64,000 nt of DNA from Austropuccinia psidii. Lineage: Eukaryota; Basidiomycota; Pucciniomycetes; Pucciniales; Sphaerophragmiaceae. Under the pieces are notes generated by a model. That model was not told the origin of the DNA, made no database searches, and saw nothing but the letters and a program-made list of their open reading frames with translations. A program made the translations under genes and the position numbers. The DNA lies in contig JALGQZ010000011.1 in assembly GCA_023105745.1 (NCBI GenBank), positions 49,586,698-49,650,697 on the forward strand. Reading direction: 5' to 3'. Positions 13,091 to 24,358 of this stretch are shown here, piece after piece (the first letter of the stretch is position 1; each line of letters opens with the position of its first letter).

Positions 13091-15600
13091 AAGAGAGTAT
13101 TTTATCTCCCTTGACTCTCCGATTGTCATGTACTTTCTATTATCATTATGTATGCTTATAGAATACACTTTTTCATAGTCTGTACTCAGAAGGAAACCGT
13201 TAGTTTCTTCATTTTAAAGCGTTAAAAACTCAATATTTAATATTGAGTTCTTCTCCAAGTGTGGTATTATTAAATATTTCTGAACTGTCCCAAGATATCT
13301 CATCTTCCCTGAGGTACGTATGAAATTTTTGGCTTCTGTTGGAAGTAATATTTCATGCCAGTCAGGAAAGTCTTTGTCTATGTTTTTCTTGGATACCACC
13401 AAGAAATTTCCTCTTGTATGAATGATCAAGGAATTTTTCTTTTTATCAATTCAAGAATCCACCTTTGATGGTGTCTAATGACTGAAATGCATGCCTGATT
13501 TTGGTATTTCCACAAATATTTTGGCATATAGGGATCTCTTGATCCACCAAAAATAACCTATTTTTGGGGAAATATGATGGCTAGTGAGGGTTTACTTAAT
13601 GTCTTGTGGTGAATATTTCTGATACTCCACCATTTATTGGTCTATGGGGTCTGATTCACTGCTTGATGAGTCTTAAGTCCCAATAACAAGCTATCAAATT
13701 CATACGTCATCTCTGTTTGGCCTTCTGGATCTTCCTCTATTGCAAATATCTTCCCTCTTGGGAAGTTATTTTCATAGTGATCAGGTGAGACACAGTTGTA
13801 GAAATCATTCTTCCTTTGTGCTTCTTCACTATTGAAGTATTTATCTCAAGAGATTCTATTTCCTTTTCTCTTTTATAATCCTTTTTGTAGGATTTATTTC
13901 TCCCAATTGATTTTCTATCCTTAACATCATTCAAATTCTTTGATATATCATAAAGGGTGCATTCCTTATAAAATCTGCGTTTTATTTCATTCTCCAAGTC
14001 CCCTGAGAGTTTCATCAAAAGCTCATAGCGCCTCATCTCTTTTCTAATGTGAGGATCAATAGTTTTAATCCCTTTTTAATTCCTCAAATACCATTCAAAT
14101 AGATTGTTGTCCAATTTATAAGTGTAATTTTAAAACAAAATTGCCTTTCTCCAGATAAAATTTCAATTTCTGTACCTTTGAATAATCTGATTTATCCAAC
14201 ATGGCCAGTTCTTCATGCCATGTATTTCTTTCATTTCATTATAAAGAATATTAACATGACTTTTGAAAGCTGTATTTAGAATTGCCCTTGCAGTAAAAAA
14301 GTAATCTGTAATTCTTGGAAAATTAATAAGCAGACTATAAATATAATTAATAAACCTCATATGATCATATTCCCGAATTCCTGAGAAAATGGACCAGTTT
14401 GTAACATCTGGGAGCTGTTTCAGATATTCTTTTTATGGATGGCTCGTATCCTCACCATCTTTACATAAAGGCTTAGATCTATATTCTGGGGTAATTTTAC
14501 CAAGAATCTCATGTGGTTAGTCTGGTTTGACCTCCGAGTCAGGCTTAATTTGCTCCCATGGTTCATTTTTCATTGGAACATCAATCCCTTCTATCATCTT
14601 TGGTGGACTAAAGCTATTTACTTGTCCCTCCTACTTCAGGTATAGATTGTAAACATCATCTTTGATCCTTAATACCTCTTATTGAGCTATCTACAGGCCT
14701 CTTGAGAACTTTTTCTGATCAATGAACTTCTTCTTTTGAGCTCTGCTCTGGGATTGGAGTGACTTATATATAATGTCAAGATTGTAATCTATGTTTTCCA
14801 CAGTTCAGATTCTAAGTTTCATTTCTTTAGTAATTCTTTAAACAGAATCGATATGACCATTCATGCAGTAAATTTTCCATTTCATGTGAATTTTTTTATT
14901 TTATTCCGATATCTTAGTTGATCTCATTGGAGAAATTCATATCGGCGGTTCTCCCGCTACAGGGTTGTACCACTACTTGAATAAATATGTGGGTCAATGA
15001 TAGACTCATAAATATTTATTTTTATTCCCACAGATGCTATCTAAGGTTTCAAGCTTCTTGAAACCAATGTCCCAATATCTGAATTAGTGTATTGATGTTT
15101 TATTTCTTCTGATTGGCTGAAGAAGTTTGTTTCTCTTATATCCGTTGCTTCTTTTTGGAAGACTCCTGGGATAGAGAGAATTGGTGAGCTTTGAATCTAG
15201 TAATTATTCATCTGTGGACTCAAATATCTACCTGTGTGTCTGGTGAGATCAGTGTTTTGACCCGAACTCCCCTTTTGGATAGACTGGACATAAGCTGGTT
15301 TTCCAGAATGATTTTTTTTGAGTCCATGAAATCCTTTTGTAGGAATATCTTTATCCAACCTATTGCTAAGGTAACCTTGGCTTTTGTGCCATTCTTGATG
15401 GATTTCAACATTCTAAATTTCTTTTCCCTTATGCGCCCACCTTCTGGTGGCTCTTTCCCTTTCTACAGGTTTATTTCTTTGCGATTCAGGATCTCTGAGT
15501 TGAGGTGGCTTCATGGTTGATAATGAAGATGAATAATCTGAACAAGAGGATTCTTCTTTCCATCTCATTCAAAAGTAACTTTGTACAATTCAAGAGGGAA
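13091..15600 (-). pseudogene. A3 gag and protease remnant
   Basis: Minus-strand frames align to A1 gag-pol. 14163-14360 matches the gag core (LINFPRITDY, ILNTAFKSH, EMKEIHGMKNWP). 13737-14036 matches the part after it (ECTLYDISKNLNDVKDRKSI). 13214-13429 plus its continuation to 13100 matches the protease region after the active site (FPDWHEILLPTEAKNF, then GFLLSTDYEKVYSI). 14400-15540 holds the diverged N-terminal gag, including a block matching A1 24310-24420. Several frames and many stops are involved. I could not find the zinc knuckle or the DSG active site intact. The right limit is approximate. Confidence 0.8.
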
Positions 15601-17550
15601 TTCTACAAGTGATTTCCGCTGTTTTTCATTTAATTTATTTGGTCTCTCTGTCCTGATTATTGAGTGTTTAGGAGACTTTCTTTCACTGAGAATCTATAAG
15701 TCAGTTATAAAAAATGAAGATTTCAAAGAATAATGTTCTTTGTTGATATATTAGATGAAGAATGTTGTATTTTTTATTGATTTTATATGTTACAGAACAG
15801 AAGACTTACTTCTTATTGATTGGATTCAGGGAAAATACTTTATTTTATACTTGAAACTTAAATATATTAAGCTGGATTCAGATTAATATTTTTTATTCAA
15901 AATATATTGAAATTTTCAATTGATAATGAAGATTTAAGCTTTGATTTCATTTCAATTTTCAATTTTTTTGCTTCAAATTATCACATTTACAAGTTTAATT
16001 GAGCTTTGCCTTTAAAGGTTATCTTTATTTCTATCAAAATAAAGGTCAGAGGATAGACTTTTTAATTTCTCACTTTGAAAAATTGAACTTTAAATTCAAC
16101 TTTAAGACTAGATAATTTCTATCAATCTGATAGAAATTTTAAAAATATATGAAAGAATTAAAAGATATAACTTTTCAGTCAAAATATGACCCAGAGATTC
16201 TGAATTTATTGAAATTATAGAAATCCAATGAAGATAAGTTTATTATCAATAGATTTTCTTTACAACACTGAATGAAGATATGATTTCTATCTTTACTATA
16301 TTATAAAGAAAAGAGATATAAGTTTTTATATTTAAATTCAAAAAAATTTAATAAGCTTATTGGCTTTGTCTTAAAATCTGTGACAATTATCTTTCTGATT
16401 CTTATTTCGATTTCAAAATATTGATTCATTATATTTTTCTTTTGAAAAAGAAAACTAATTTATCAATAATTTGCTATAAAATTTGGTTTGTATTTGATTC
16501 AAAAATGCTTAATTTATTCAATTTGCATTCCCAAAAGGGTTTCGAAAAAGATTCTAAGGGTTTTTATAAAAAAAATTGAGAATATACAAGTGTTATATTC
16601 TTAACAGAAAATATTTAATTGTAACTCAATATTATCAATAATAATTATATTATTTAATTTCCACGCCCAAAGGGTGTAAAAATAGTTTCAAGGGGTTTTT
16701 ATACAAAAAATATAAGCTAAATATTTTTCAAAAAAAAAATATTCTTCAACAGCGATATGCTTTATATTTTCAATGAGATAAAATGTTCATTTATTAGCAA
16801 ATATTATCGAAAAAAATTCTAAAATTCAGTTTTACTGCCCAAAAGGGTGTAAAAAATAGTTATGAGGGGCTTATATATATATTTTTTCTAAAAAAAAGGT
16901 TCGAGAAACGATTTATATTTTTCAATTAAATGGAATATTCAATTATTAAGGGGTATTATCAAAAGGAACTAAAATACTCAGCTTTCACGCCTAAAAGGGT
17001 GTGAAATATAGTTATCAGGGTTTTTTACACAAAAAAAAAAAAAAAGTTGTACATTTTATAAAAAAAAAGATATTTAAGAAAAATATGCTTTATATTTTTT
17101 AATGGAATAAAGTATTAAATTATTAAGAAAAATTATAAGAAAAAATTAAAGCAATCAATTTTAACGTTAGTCTTGGCGAAAAAAGAAACTTTCAAAAGGT
17201 TTTTATCCGCTTTCTCTTTTTTAATGTAAAATATATGATATATATATTCTTTCCAGAAAAAACTTCAATGAAAGATATTATTCATACTTTATAATGGTAG
17301 TGATAATAAAATCATGAATGAAAACTATATCTTTATAAGTTAAAACAAGAAATTGAAAAGAAAAAATTATCTCTGTATTTTTGGAAATATAACTATATAT
17401 TCTTCAGCATCACATACATTTTTTCTAAAAACGATTTGATAGTGTTAGTCTTAGTCAAAAACATGAAATTACTCACCTTTTTAGGGTGAAAATCGCTAAA
17501 ACACCTTCCAATAAGCTAAGTAGCTGTCCAAAATATATCAAAAACACTTC
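15600..17550 (-). other. A3 leader, AT-rich
   Basis: The stretch between the gag remnant and the PBS is far longer than the 0.6-kb leader of A1. It is extremely AT-rich and has no long frame. Its centre (16500-17240) is a degenerate tandem repeat. Either the leader expanded by repeat growth or part of it is inserted DNA. Confidence 0.55.
16500..17240. repeat. Degenerate tandem repeat, about 135-175 bp period
   Basis: A core close to CCCAAAAGGGTGTAAAAATA recurs at about 16530, 16666, 16838 and 16990, with a decayed fifth copy near 17170. Each is followed 15-20 bases later by an AGGGGTTTTTATA-like block, then A runs, a TATGCTTTATATTTT block and a TCAATTATTA-like block. Spacing varies between about 135 and 172 because the homopolymer runs differ in length. 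No coding potential is visible. Confidence 0.75.
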
Positions 17551-17560
17551 CAGGCCCCAG
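17551..17560 (-). other. A3 primer-binding-site remnant
   Basis: On the minus strand it reads TGGGGCCTG, two bases inside the 5' LTR. A1 has TGGGGGCCTGG at the same place. The complement ends in CCA as expected for a tRNA 3' end. I cannot name the tRNA by eye. Confidence 0.6.
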
Positions 17561-17562
17561 AA

Positions 17563-19077
17563 TTTCAATATGAGCCTATGATATAGTAATAGGAAGGCTA
17601 TAACCATAAGTGTGACACAAAATTAATATTCAAAGAAAAGTTCAGAGGGCTCTACTATAAGGATATAGTGGTGATGAGTTTACTGAGTATCCTGTTTGCA
17701 CTGATTATTACTTGAATTACTATAATAGTCACTAAAATAATCATATCTGGCAAATTCTGAGAGTACTTCTGTTTTTGGAAGCTTTAATATGTAAGAATTC
17801 CATTCTAACGAAAACAATATGAGTTCTTTTTTTGATGAGGAGAAGACATCTTTTCATCTTACTCAAGGGTAGTCGGATTCTATAAAAATTTGCACATGAC
17901 CACAGAGGGAATATTTTCACTCCTGTGGCTTATTTGTAGTCCCACAGCTTCAATAAAGCCATGAAATGAGCTGACATATGGTTTTGGGACTACAGCTTTC
18001 TATTTTACCCCATAATGGGTGAAATCCTTTTTATACGGAGCTTAAAGACATTTCCTTGTGCTTCTGAAGCGTCAGAATCAGTAAATTAAATGTCTGAGGG
18101 CCTCTGATTAGTAAGGTATGACTAATCAAAGCTCAATAATACTTTGAATAGGTTTGATGACTCATAATTCAGTTATATGGGAGAATATCCCACAGTACCA
18201 CCCTGTAAAGGAATGTGAGGTAGTGTCTTAGAAGATTACGAGTAATAAGATGATAAACAGGCTTTTGGAAGACTTGAAATGTCATAGTTGAATTGTCTGT
18301 AATAGTATTCCACAATACCACTTAGTGTGGGATTAAAGTCTTAAATCCTCAATACCTTTGTCATTTTTGAAGATACCGAGCTCATAATTGTCTTGAATTG
18401 TAGTAAAATGTGAGCTCTAAAATATTTCTATAGTTATTACCCACATAGGATTAAGTGCTTCCAGCTTCTGCAGGCTCAAAATAATCTTAATTCCCTGTAA
18501 AACGGCATTTTTCTTGGTTTGAGAGAAAAGTACCACTGAATTTTGATCTGTATAGGATAAAAGAGTAAGAGTTAAAGATTAGCTTATCCCTACTGTAGCA
18601 CTTTTATTAAATATGATACTTGATAGGGCTCTCATTGAAACAGTCAAAGCTAGATGAGAGGTGAAGAAATTGTATTATTTTTCCAGGTTTGACAAGCATT
18701 ATTTGTGTGGTAATTTGTAATCCAGTGGTAATACTGTCTTGTAGATAGTACCATTGGATATCCCTTGAGACTCCAGATCTCAGATGAGAGGTGAATATTA
18801 AGTTCATGCTCAGAAAGAGATTACACCCTCAATATCCCAGCGAATTATTGTTATTTGGTTATGGGATGAATACTTTATGAAAGGGGAAGGTTTCCTTCTT
18901 CAAATAATCACATTTACAGACTAGCCTTTTTAGGTTCTACTCTTTGTGCTTATGACAACATTTTACATTTGTTTGGCTTAATAAAGGTCAAAGGTGTTTA
19001 TTTCACTCCTTATGTAAAATTTTTATGGTGCTTTTGAATGTAATTCTTGTGCTCTGGACTTGAGTAACAGGCTGAAA
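17563..19077 (-). repeat. A3 5' LTR
   Basis: About 1515 bp. Its inner end (TTTCAATATGAGCCTATGA) corresponds to TGTCAGGCTGAGTCTATGA of the A2 LTR on the same strand; its outer end (CTTGAGTAACAGGCTGAAA) to TTTGAGTCACAGGCTGACA. It aligns with the 3' LTR across its length but with many differences, so the insertion is old. The conserved ATCCCACAGTACCACCCTG block at 18186 is shared by both A3 LTRs but not obvious in A1. A frame of 66 codons inside is not a gene. Confidence 0.8.
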
Positions 19078-19744
19078 AAGTTCCTCACTATTCCTTAAGT
19101 CACCTGAAATTGAAAGAAATTTCCTCACCAAACATAGAGCGGCATGATGAAGACAAGGGGAAATAGAGTGAAAACAGACAGTTCCCATGGAGGACCCCCT
19201 AAAATCTCTTCACCCATACACATTACATACCAAGAAGTACCTGAATTGGGAGGTAATCCAGTATAGTATAATGATTTCTCATTTATAAGTAGCTAAGCTC
19301 AAGGTTACTATAGCTTTAAGAGTCTACCAAGTAGCAGAGATCAGTGGAATTCTATCATTAAAGAAAAGAATTTCTCCATTTGTCAGCATATTGTTTATGA
19401 AGAATTTGAAATTACCTTACTATTATCCAAAGCCCAGTCTAAAATCTTTTAGAATTTATATTCCACATCTATTATTAACCTTATTTTATATGAGCAAAGC
19501 CCCAGAATTAAAAAATAAAATCAAACCCCCTAAAGGGAATATCACTTGAAGATTCTCCTATTATTTAATTTGAAAAAACATCTGATTGCCAGTACAAAGA
19601 TTCCACAATTATCCTCAAAATAATTTATCAATAATTTTGCATAAAGAAAGAATAAATCACGAACTTTACTGAGGAAGAATTTCTAACCAGCTAGTTATCC
19701 CTTTGGAAGTTTGAATCAAGTTCAATTATAAAATTTACCTTCTT
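19078..19744. other. No recognised feature
   Basis: The flank of A3. There is no coding signal and no LTR terminus that I can support. No clean 5-bp target duplication is visible between 19078 and the sequence left of 9952. Confidence 0.4.
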
Positions 19745-21397
19745 TTATTCCTAATTGAATAGGTATAATTAGATAAACCCAAATTTGGATCTATTAGCTG
19801 TAAGTCCACTGAACAATTTTCAATTTTGGATTCTGGCCTCCAAGAAAGGTATTTTTTCCAGTATCTCATGAAGTCAGGAAATTACCCCTTATCACCCCTA
19901 ATTACAGGATTTATTAGAAATTAAAAGCTAGTTACCTGTCATTTCCCCTTCAGGTACTGCCTCATTCTAATTACAAACAAGAGGATTTACCAAAGTGCTA
20001 TACCCAGAAATAAATTCTTTGAATTTTGTTAGAATATTCGAGAATACCTGATAGAACTCTAGAATTTCCAAGAAGCTTTTGAATTGCTAATTTTTACCCT
20101 AACTTAAGCTTAGATAATGTATATTTTGATTTCCAAAAATAAAATTGAGATACAAATTCTGTATTTATTGACTGATTTGGCTTAGAGCTTCCTATAAAGG
20201 TGATAGATTTTGTGGGAATTGATTAAATCTGGCTTAGAGCCATAGAATGTATTCAAGTATTCAAATAAAAGAATATTCACAAAAAGGGCAAAGTTAGAAT
20301 GGAAAAAGGTGCGAGGAAATACCAGAGTTAGAATCTGAGGGACCTAAAATAAGCCTTCCATCTTCTATGTAAGATTTTTCAAAATTATTTAAGCTTCAAA
20401 ATTAGACTTTGGCTGTATATTGAAGCTTAAGCTTGTTTAAAGCTGATTTGAGCTTGAATAATAAGCTTCCAAAAAATAAATTACAGCCTTGATACTTATA
20501 AAAAAGACTCTAATAATTATTTAATATTAAATAAGATCAAAAGTACCCTTAAGCTCAACAAAAAAACATCAAAAGCTAAGGCTTAGTGCCTTCTGCTTTT
20601 ATATATACAAATGTAATACCCTTTTCTCAGGAAATTGACTTGGATTTTTCACAAATATTTTAAGGTACTCTTTTCTGTGTATAAATTAAAAGCCAATCTT
20701 CTCAATAAATAAGATCCCTTGGTATCCAGAATTCAAAATAGCTTATATATATATTATAGTGGAAGGAAATTAATAATAATTTGAACTGAACTAAAAATCT
20801 AAGTTAGGATATTTTTTGTTGAGATTATATTTTTAAATTATTGAAAGAATTAATTTCAAAAGTATGTATTATTTTGAATAAAAAACATCAAAATGATATA
20901 CCCATTTAAATATTAAATCAGCTTGGATTCAAAAATAACACTTTTAGCTGAAACTGTAATGCAACATTGAGAAATCTTATGTAAAACATTGATTTTAAAT
21001 CAGTTAATTTTTTTATTTTTTAATAATGAACTCTCCAAGAGTTTTCAACCATCAATGGGGGTTTTGAAGGCATAAAAGGAGAAAATTTATTATTTTCCAA
21101 CCATAAGTAAGTTAAATCAGTATTTGAATCAAATATAAATCATCAAAGCTTTATTCTCTATATTTTTGCTAGGTAAAGGTTTTAGAAATTAAGCTTGATT
21201 GTTCCTCATTAATAAAGAGTAATATGTTCTACTTCATAGAATATTCTTGGGACCTATTCTAAGAAGTTAACAACTCATCAGGAAATTGAAAGATTTTTTT
21301 GATTTATCGCTATCTTTTAGTAGATATTGATGTCTAATTTTGATTCTCATTCATGAAATAATAGCTTATAGGTTAAGCTTTATTAATACTCTATATT
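19745..21397 (+). mobile_element. Possible old family-C LTR, target of the A1 insertion
   Basis: TGAATAGGTATAATTAGATA followed by AACCCAAATTTGGATC resembles the start block of the family-C LTR. About 540 bases on, GGAAAAAGGTGCGAGG plus AAATACCAGAG resembles a block at a like distance in the C3 LTR. Runs of AAGCTT-rich sequence are also shared with C3. The end cannot be traced, perhaps because A1 inserted at 21398. This is a weak call. Confidence 0.3.
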
Positions 21398-22837
21398 TGT
21401 CAGCCTGTGACTCAAAACCAGAGCACAAGCATGACAGCTAAAATACCATAAACCAATGGTATAGCCTAGATAACACCAAAACATGGAGCTGAGCCAAATC
21501 AGCTCAAAAGGTATCAAAAGAAAGAGGAAACTCACCTCTTTCTGAAAATATAAGTCCCATCACCATAGGACAAGAAATAACAAAGTTATTCCTGCTCAAA
21601 GTTATTGCTGAGCATAAACCTTAATTTTCACCTCTCATCTAAAATCTAGAAGGAGAGGCTGAACCCCATCAAATGGGTACTCAAAGTGCAGCTCTAAGCC
21701 AGGGCTATCCAACGGTACCAGCCAAACTGAGCTAGCACCAATATTACTGGAGTTATGGTCAATTTCAGGCCAAATAAGGGTGAACAAAACATTCACCTCT
21801 CATCTAACATCTAGAGTTTTAGTGTGGGATACTTGAAGTGGGGTCTTTTTGGAAGGCGCACAAGCAGGGATATCTGATGGTGCCATCCACTTCTTCATAT
21901 CTCAACTATAACAGAAGTTATGAGGCAAACAAGCTCAATACAGCTTTTTGCCCAAACCACGCCTATGTACAAAAAACCTTGTACATGGGATAACTTTGTC
22001 ATATTTAATGATAACAATACTAAATTGGGTATCATTGTGTAGAGCTCATACAGGGCTATCCAATTAACCAACTTTGAGCAAGATATCTCAAAAGCCGACA
22101 GAGGTATGGCCATTTGAGAGTTATAGTCCCACAATATGACTAATACAGCTGTATTATGACAGAATACAGTTGTACTCTGATTATGAGGTGTCAAACAGAC
22201 AAAGAAGCATGTTAATACTTCAATACCTCATAATTCAGTCAATACTGGGGTCCCATACAGTTTATGTACAGCATTCTATGCATCATACACGTCAGAATCA
22301 GGTTGTGAGGTCCCCAGATGAAAATTTTCACCCTGTATTGGTGAAAACTTCCCAGATGTGGTTTCAAAGCCACATCTGGGCCCAATACAGGATATACAGG
22401 CTGTTTTAAAACCACAAGCCAGTCCTAGAGAGTGAAAAATCTTGACTTCCTCTATGTGGAAAGGTCTAGCACCCTTTCCACCCCATTTCAGGATCAAAAG
22501 GAGGCTTTTTCACTGCCAGAATTGTCTCCTCATCCTGCTCTTGAATAACCTATGTAGTAAACTTTCAAAAACAGTTTTACTCTTGGGTAATAACCAGGTA
22601 TAATATTAATTTAAAGTATTGTAGTCTTTATCATTGTAACCCAACAGGTAAAGCTGCACCCAGGGCTTTCAACAGCGCTCACCGCCACTATATTCCTTAT
22701 AGTAAAGCCCTCTTATTATTAAATTAAACCATCTTTAACTCTTATAGAAATCTTTTAAATCTTTATTTACTGTGTCACAGTCATAGTTAAGAGTTGTAAA
22801 TACTTTTTAATACTCTCATCATAGACTCAGCCTGACA
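21398..22837 (+). repeat. A1 5' LTR
   Basis: 1440 bp, starting TGTCAGCCTGTGACTC and ending CATAGACTCAGCCTGACA, so its ends are short inverted repeats. It is the same length as the 3' LTR with no indel that I noticed. It would carry the promoter and transcript start. AGATGAGAGGTGAA-like segments recur inside, reversed (CACCTCTCATCTAA at 21630 and 21796). Two hairpins lie near its 3' third. Confidence 0.95.
22325..22380 (+). promoter_or_regulatory. Paired stem-loops in the LTR
   Basis: The first hairpin is TTTTCACC / GGTGAAAA with a 7-base loop (22325-22347). The second is CCCAGATGTGG / CCACATCTGGG with an 8-base loop (22351-22380). Both stems are perfect. In the 3' LTR they recur at 30569-30624, where the second stem is extended to 14 bp. 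In the A2 LTR the first hairpin is kept and the second has decayed. The function is unknown; RNA packaging, dimerisation, 3'-end formation or protein binding are possible. Confidence 0.8.
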
Positions 22838-22840
22838 TTT

Positions 22841-22852
22841 TGGGGGCCTGGC
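22841..22852 (+). other. A1 primer binding site
   Basis: TGGGGGCCTGGC begins three bases after the 5' LTR. It is complementary to a tRNA 3' end of the form ...GCCCCCA. A2 has the same block (41690-41701, reversed). The tRNA identity was not determined. Confidence 0.75.
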
Positions 22853-22884
22853 TGTGTTTTAAAACCTTTTTTGGACCTTTACAA

Positions 22885-23427
22885 GTAAGTTTTTTTCTCT
22901 TTTATCATTTATTGACACTTGTTTTATCTTTTTTAGGCGTCATTTTCTTTAAAAATATATCTTTTTTTATATTTTTCTTTAGTTTTTGAAATACTCACAT
23001 TTTAAGGAGTATCTGTCACGTGGCTCATAACCACAAGACCAGTATTTTTGGCATGTTTTATATATAAAACCCCTTGTAAGCCACTAATACAGTCTTAATT
23101 CTTAATTGAATCAAGACAGCTCATACTGATAAACCAACAGTTGAGGCGTGTTTGGGAACATTGTTAACTCAATTGCCCTGTAATACACCACCTTTGACAG
23201 ATTATACTTGCTAACTAGAAGTATTCTGTAGGATATTGGTATACAAACAGTGTACCACATATCAATAAGCTGTATTTTTTGACGTGGAATTGTTAATTCA
23301 ATTACACTGTCATCATACAAGGGCATATTGTAACAATATACAAGCCCAGAGGCCATTCTTAGACGTGCAAAACCAGCATTTTAAGAAGTCTTAACTGACA
23401 TAAGCCCTCTTTTCCTGTTTGATTCAG
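22885..23427 (+). other. Leader intron whose removal creates the start codon
   Basis: The donor is GTAAGT at 22885, the branch-like CTGAC at 23395, and the acceptor TTGATTCAG at 23419-23427. The 543-nt interval contains stops in all frames and no useful ORF. The base before the donor is A (22884) and the exon after the acceptor starts TGGAAGAA, so splicing makes A-TG and then GAA GAA. Without splicing, the downstream frame has no ATG in front of it. A2 keeps the acceptor and branch region, but its donor is damaged. This is predicted from sequence only. Confidence 0.7.
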
Positions 23428-24358
23428 TGGAAGAAAATTTCATACCACTTGAGACCCAGTCACAGGCCAACACACCAGTGACACCCTCAGAACCAGAGGG
23501 CAGCAAGGGCATAGGAAAAAGACTTAGGGAAGGCCTCATTACAGCCAAAGCGTGGACACCAGCAGCCCCTCAGAGGAGTAGAAAACCACAAAACTCTGCT
23601 TCAATACAAGGTAAACCAACCTTAACCACTTGTACAGGAAAAATTACAATTATTAACCAAGCTGTAACCTCCAAAGGCAAACTGCCCAAATCAGCAGATA
23701 ACAAATTTGTACAAGGCACAGTCAAAGGTAAATACCCTAAGAACATAAAGTTTTTGACTGCTTGCAAACACTGATATGTCCCCTGCATACCTCAGAGACC
23801 TTGGCTTCCAAAGGAACCAGCCAGAGGACAGAGGAGGCTTGTCCAGAACCAGAAGACCTGGAAGAGGACACCTTGGACACAGTGGTGGATGGCAAAACAA
23901 TGAGGGAGATAATTTCAACCTTGCCATTTACACTCCAATTCAACAGGAACCTCAAACCAGAAGACTGGAAGGATATGGATCAAGTTCTTCAGCTCCACCA
24001 ACTCCCCAAAGATTTATTTCAATGGAGCATGGACAACAAAAGGTTCAACCTGGCAAGTGACTGGACAGAACTTGGAGCAACTTTCCAGAAGATCTGTCTC
24101 AAAGAGATAGACTTCAAAGACCTGATGGTAATCACCAAAGGTTGGAATCCTACCAGGCAGTTCAGACTCCTGGAGGCAAGGGCACAGAGGATAAGGGATA
24201 ATCAAGCCACTATCCAAGCTATAGAAGAACAGTTAACCCAGACAGGGCCTACTCAGATTCCTTCAGGCTCACAAGAAGCAGGCCAAATCAGCTCTCCAGT
24301 GGCTTCACACCATTCAGAAACCAGCAGATCAGTGGCCAAGAGTCACCATTCTTCATAA
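23428..24358 (+). CDS. Spliced ORF1 of A1 (gag-region protein)
   Basis: Product predicted by joining 22884, 23428-23727 and 23796-24358; it starts MEENFIPLE and ends SHHSS before TAA at 24356. It is about 288 residues. Exon 2 (100 codons) is rich in Ser, Thr, Pro and Lys. Exon 3 begins with an acidic stretch (EEACPEPEDLEEDTLD), then a more regular part (KPEDWKDMDQVLQLHQL, FKDLMVITKGWNP, RLLEARAQRIRDNQATIQAI) that looks helical. I recognise no named domain; by position it could be a Gag-like or accessory protein. It overlaps the gag-pol frame, which reads the same DNA in another frame. In A2 this frame has a stop after KDLF and was lost. Confidence 0.6.
23728..23795 (+). other. 68-nt intron, conserved in A2
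   Basis: The donor is GTAAAT at 23728, the branch-like ACTGAT at 23770-23775 and the acceptor ACCTCAG at 23789-23795. Splicing joins frame 0 to frame 2 without a stop: G plus AG gives GAG, then ACC TTG GCT. The same donor, branch and acceptor, again 68 nt apart, occur in A2 at 40722-40789 on the minus strand. If it is retained, the first frame ends at TGA 23772 and an ATG follows after one base (23776) in the gag-pol frame. Confidence 0.75.

Larger units (their letters stand above)
9952..19077 (-). mobile_element. A3: Ty3/Gypsy element of family A, internally deleted
   Basis: A decayed LTR retrotransposon read on the minus strand. The right LTR (17563-19077) is its 5' LTR and the left (9952-12904) its 3' LTR; both align to each other and, at their ends, to the A1 LTRs. 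Between them are a PBS-like block, an AT-rich leader with tandem repeats, a gag remnant, the protease, and the chromodomain-like end of pol next to a PPT-like block. RT, RNase H and nearly all of integrase are missing. Dense stops and frameshifts and high LTR divergence make it the oldest family-A copy here. It cannot make its own enzymes. Confidence 0.85.

Noticed and set aside
15191..15520. Plus-strand 109-codon frame
   Set aside because: It lies opposite the A3 gag remnant, whose minus-strand sequence aligns to A1; the plus frame has no support.
23427..23429. GTG at 23427 as a start codon
   Set aside because: Nuclear fungal genes rarely start at GTG, and the splice joint at 22884/23428 offers an AUG for the same frame.
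23570..24217. Minus-strand frames opposite A1 ORF1 (23570-23955 and 24014-24217)
   Set aside because: They are shadows of the plus-strand coding region, which has a paralogue in A2 in the same sense.
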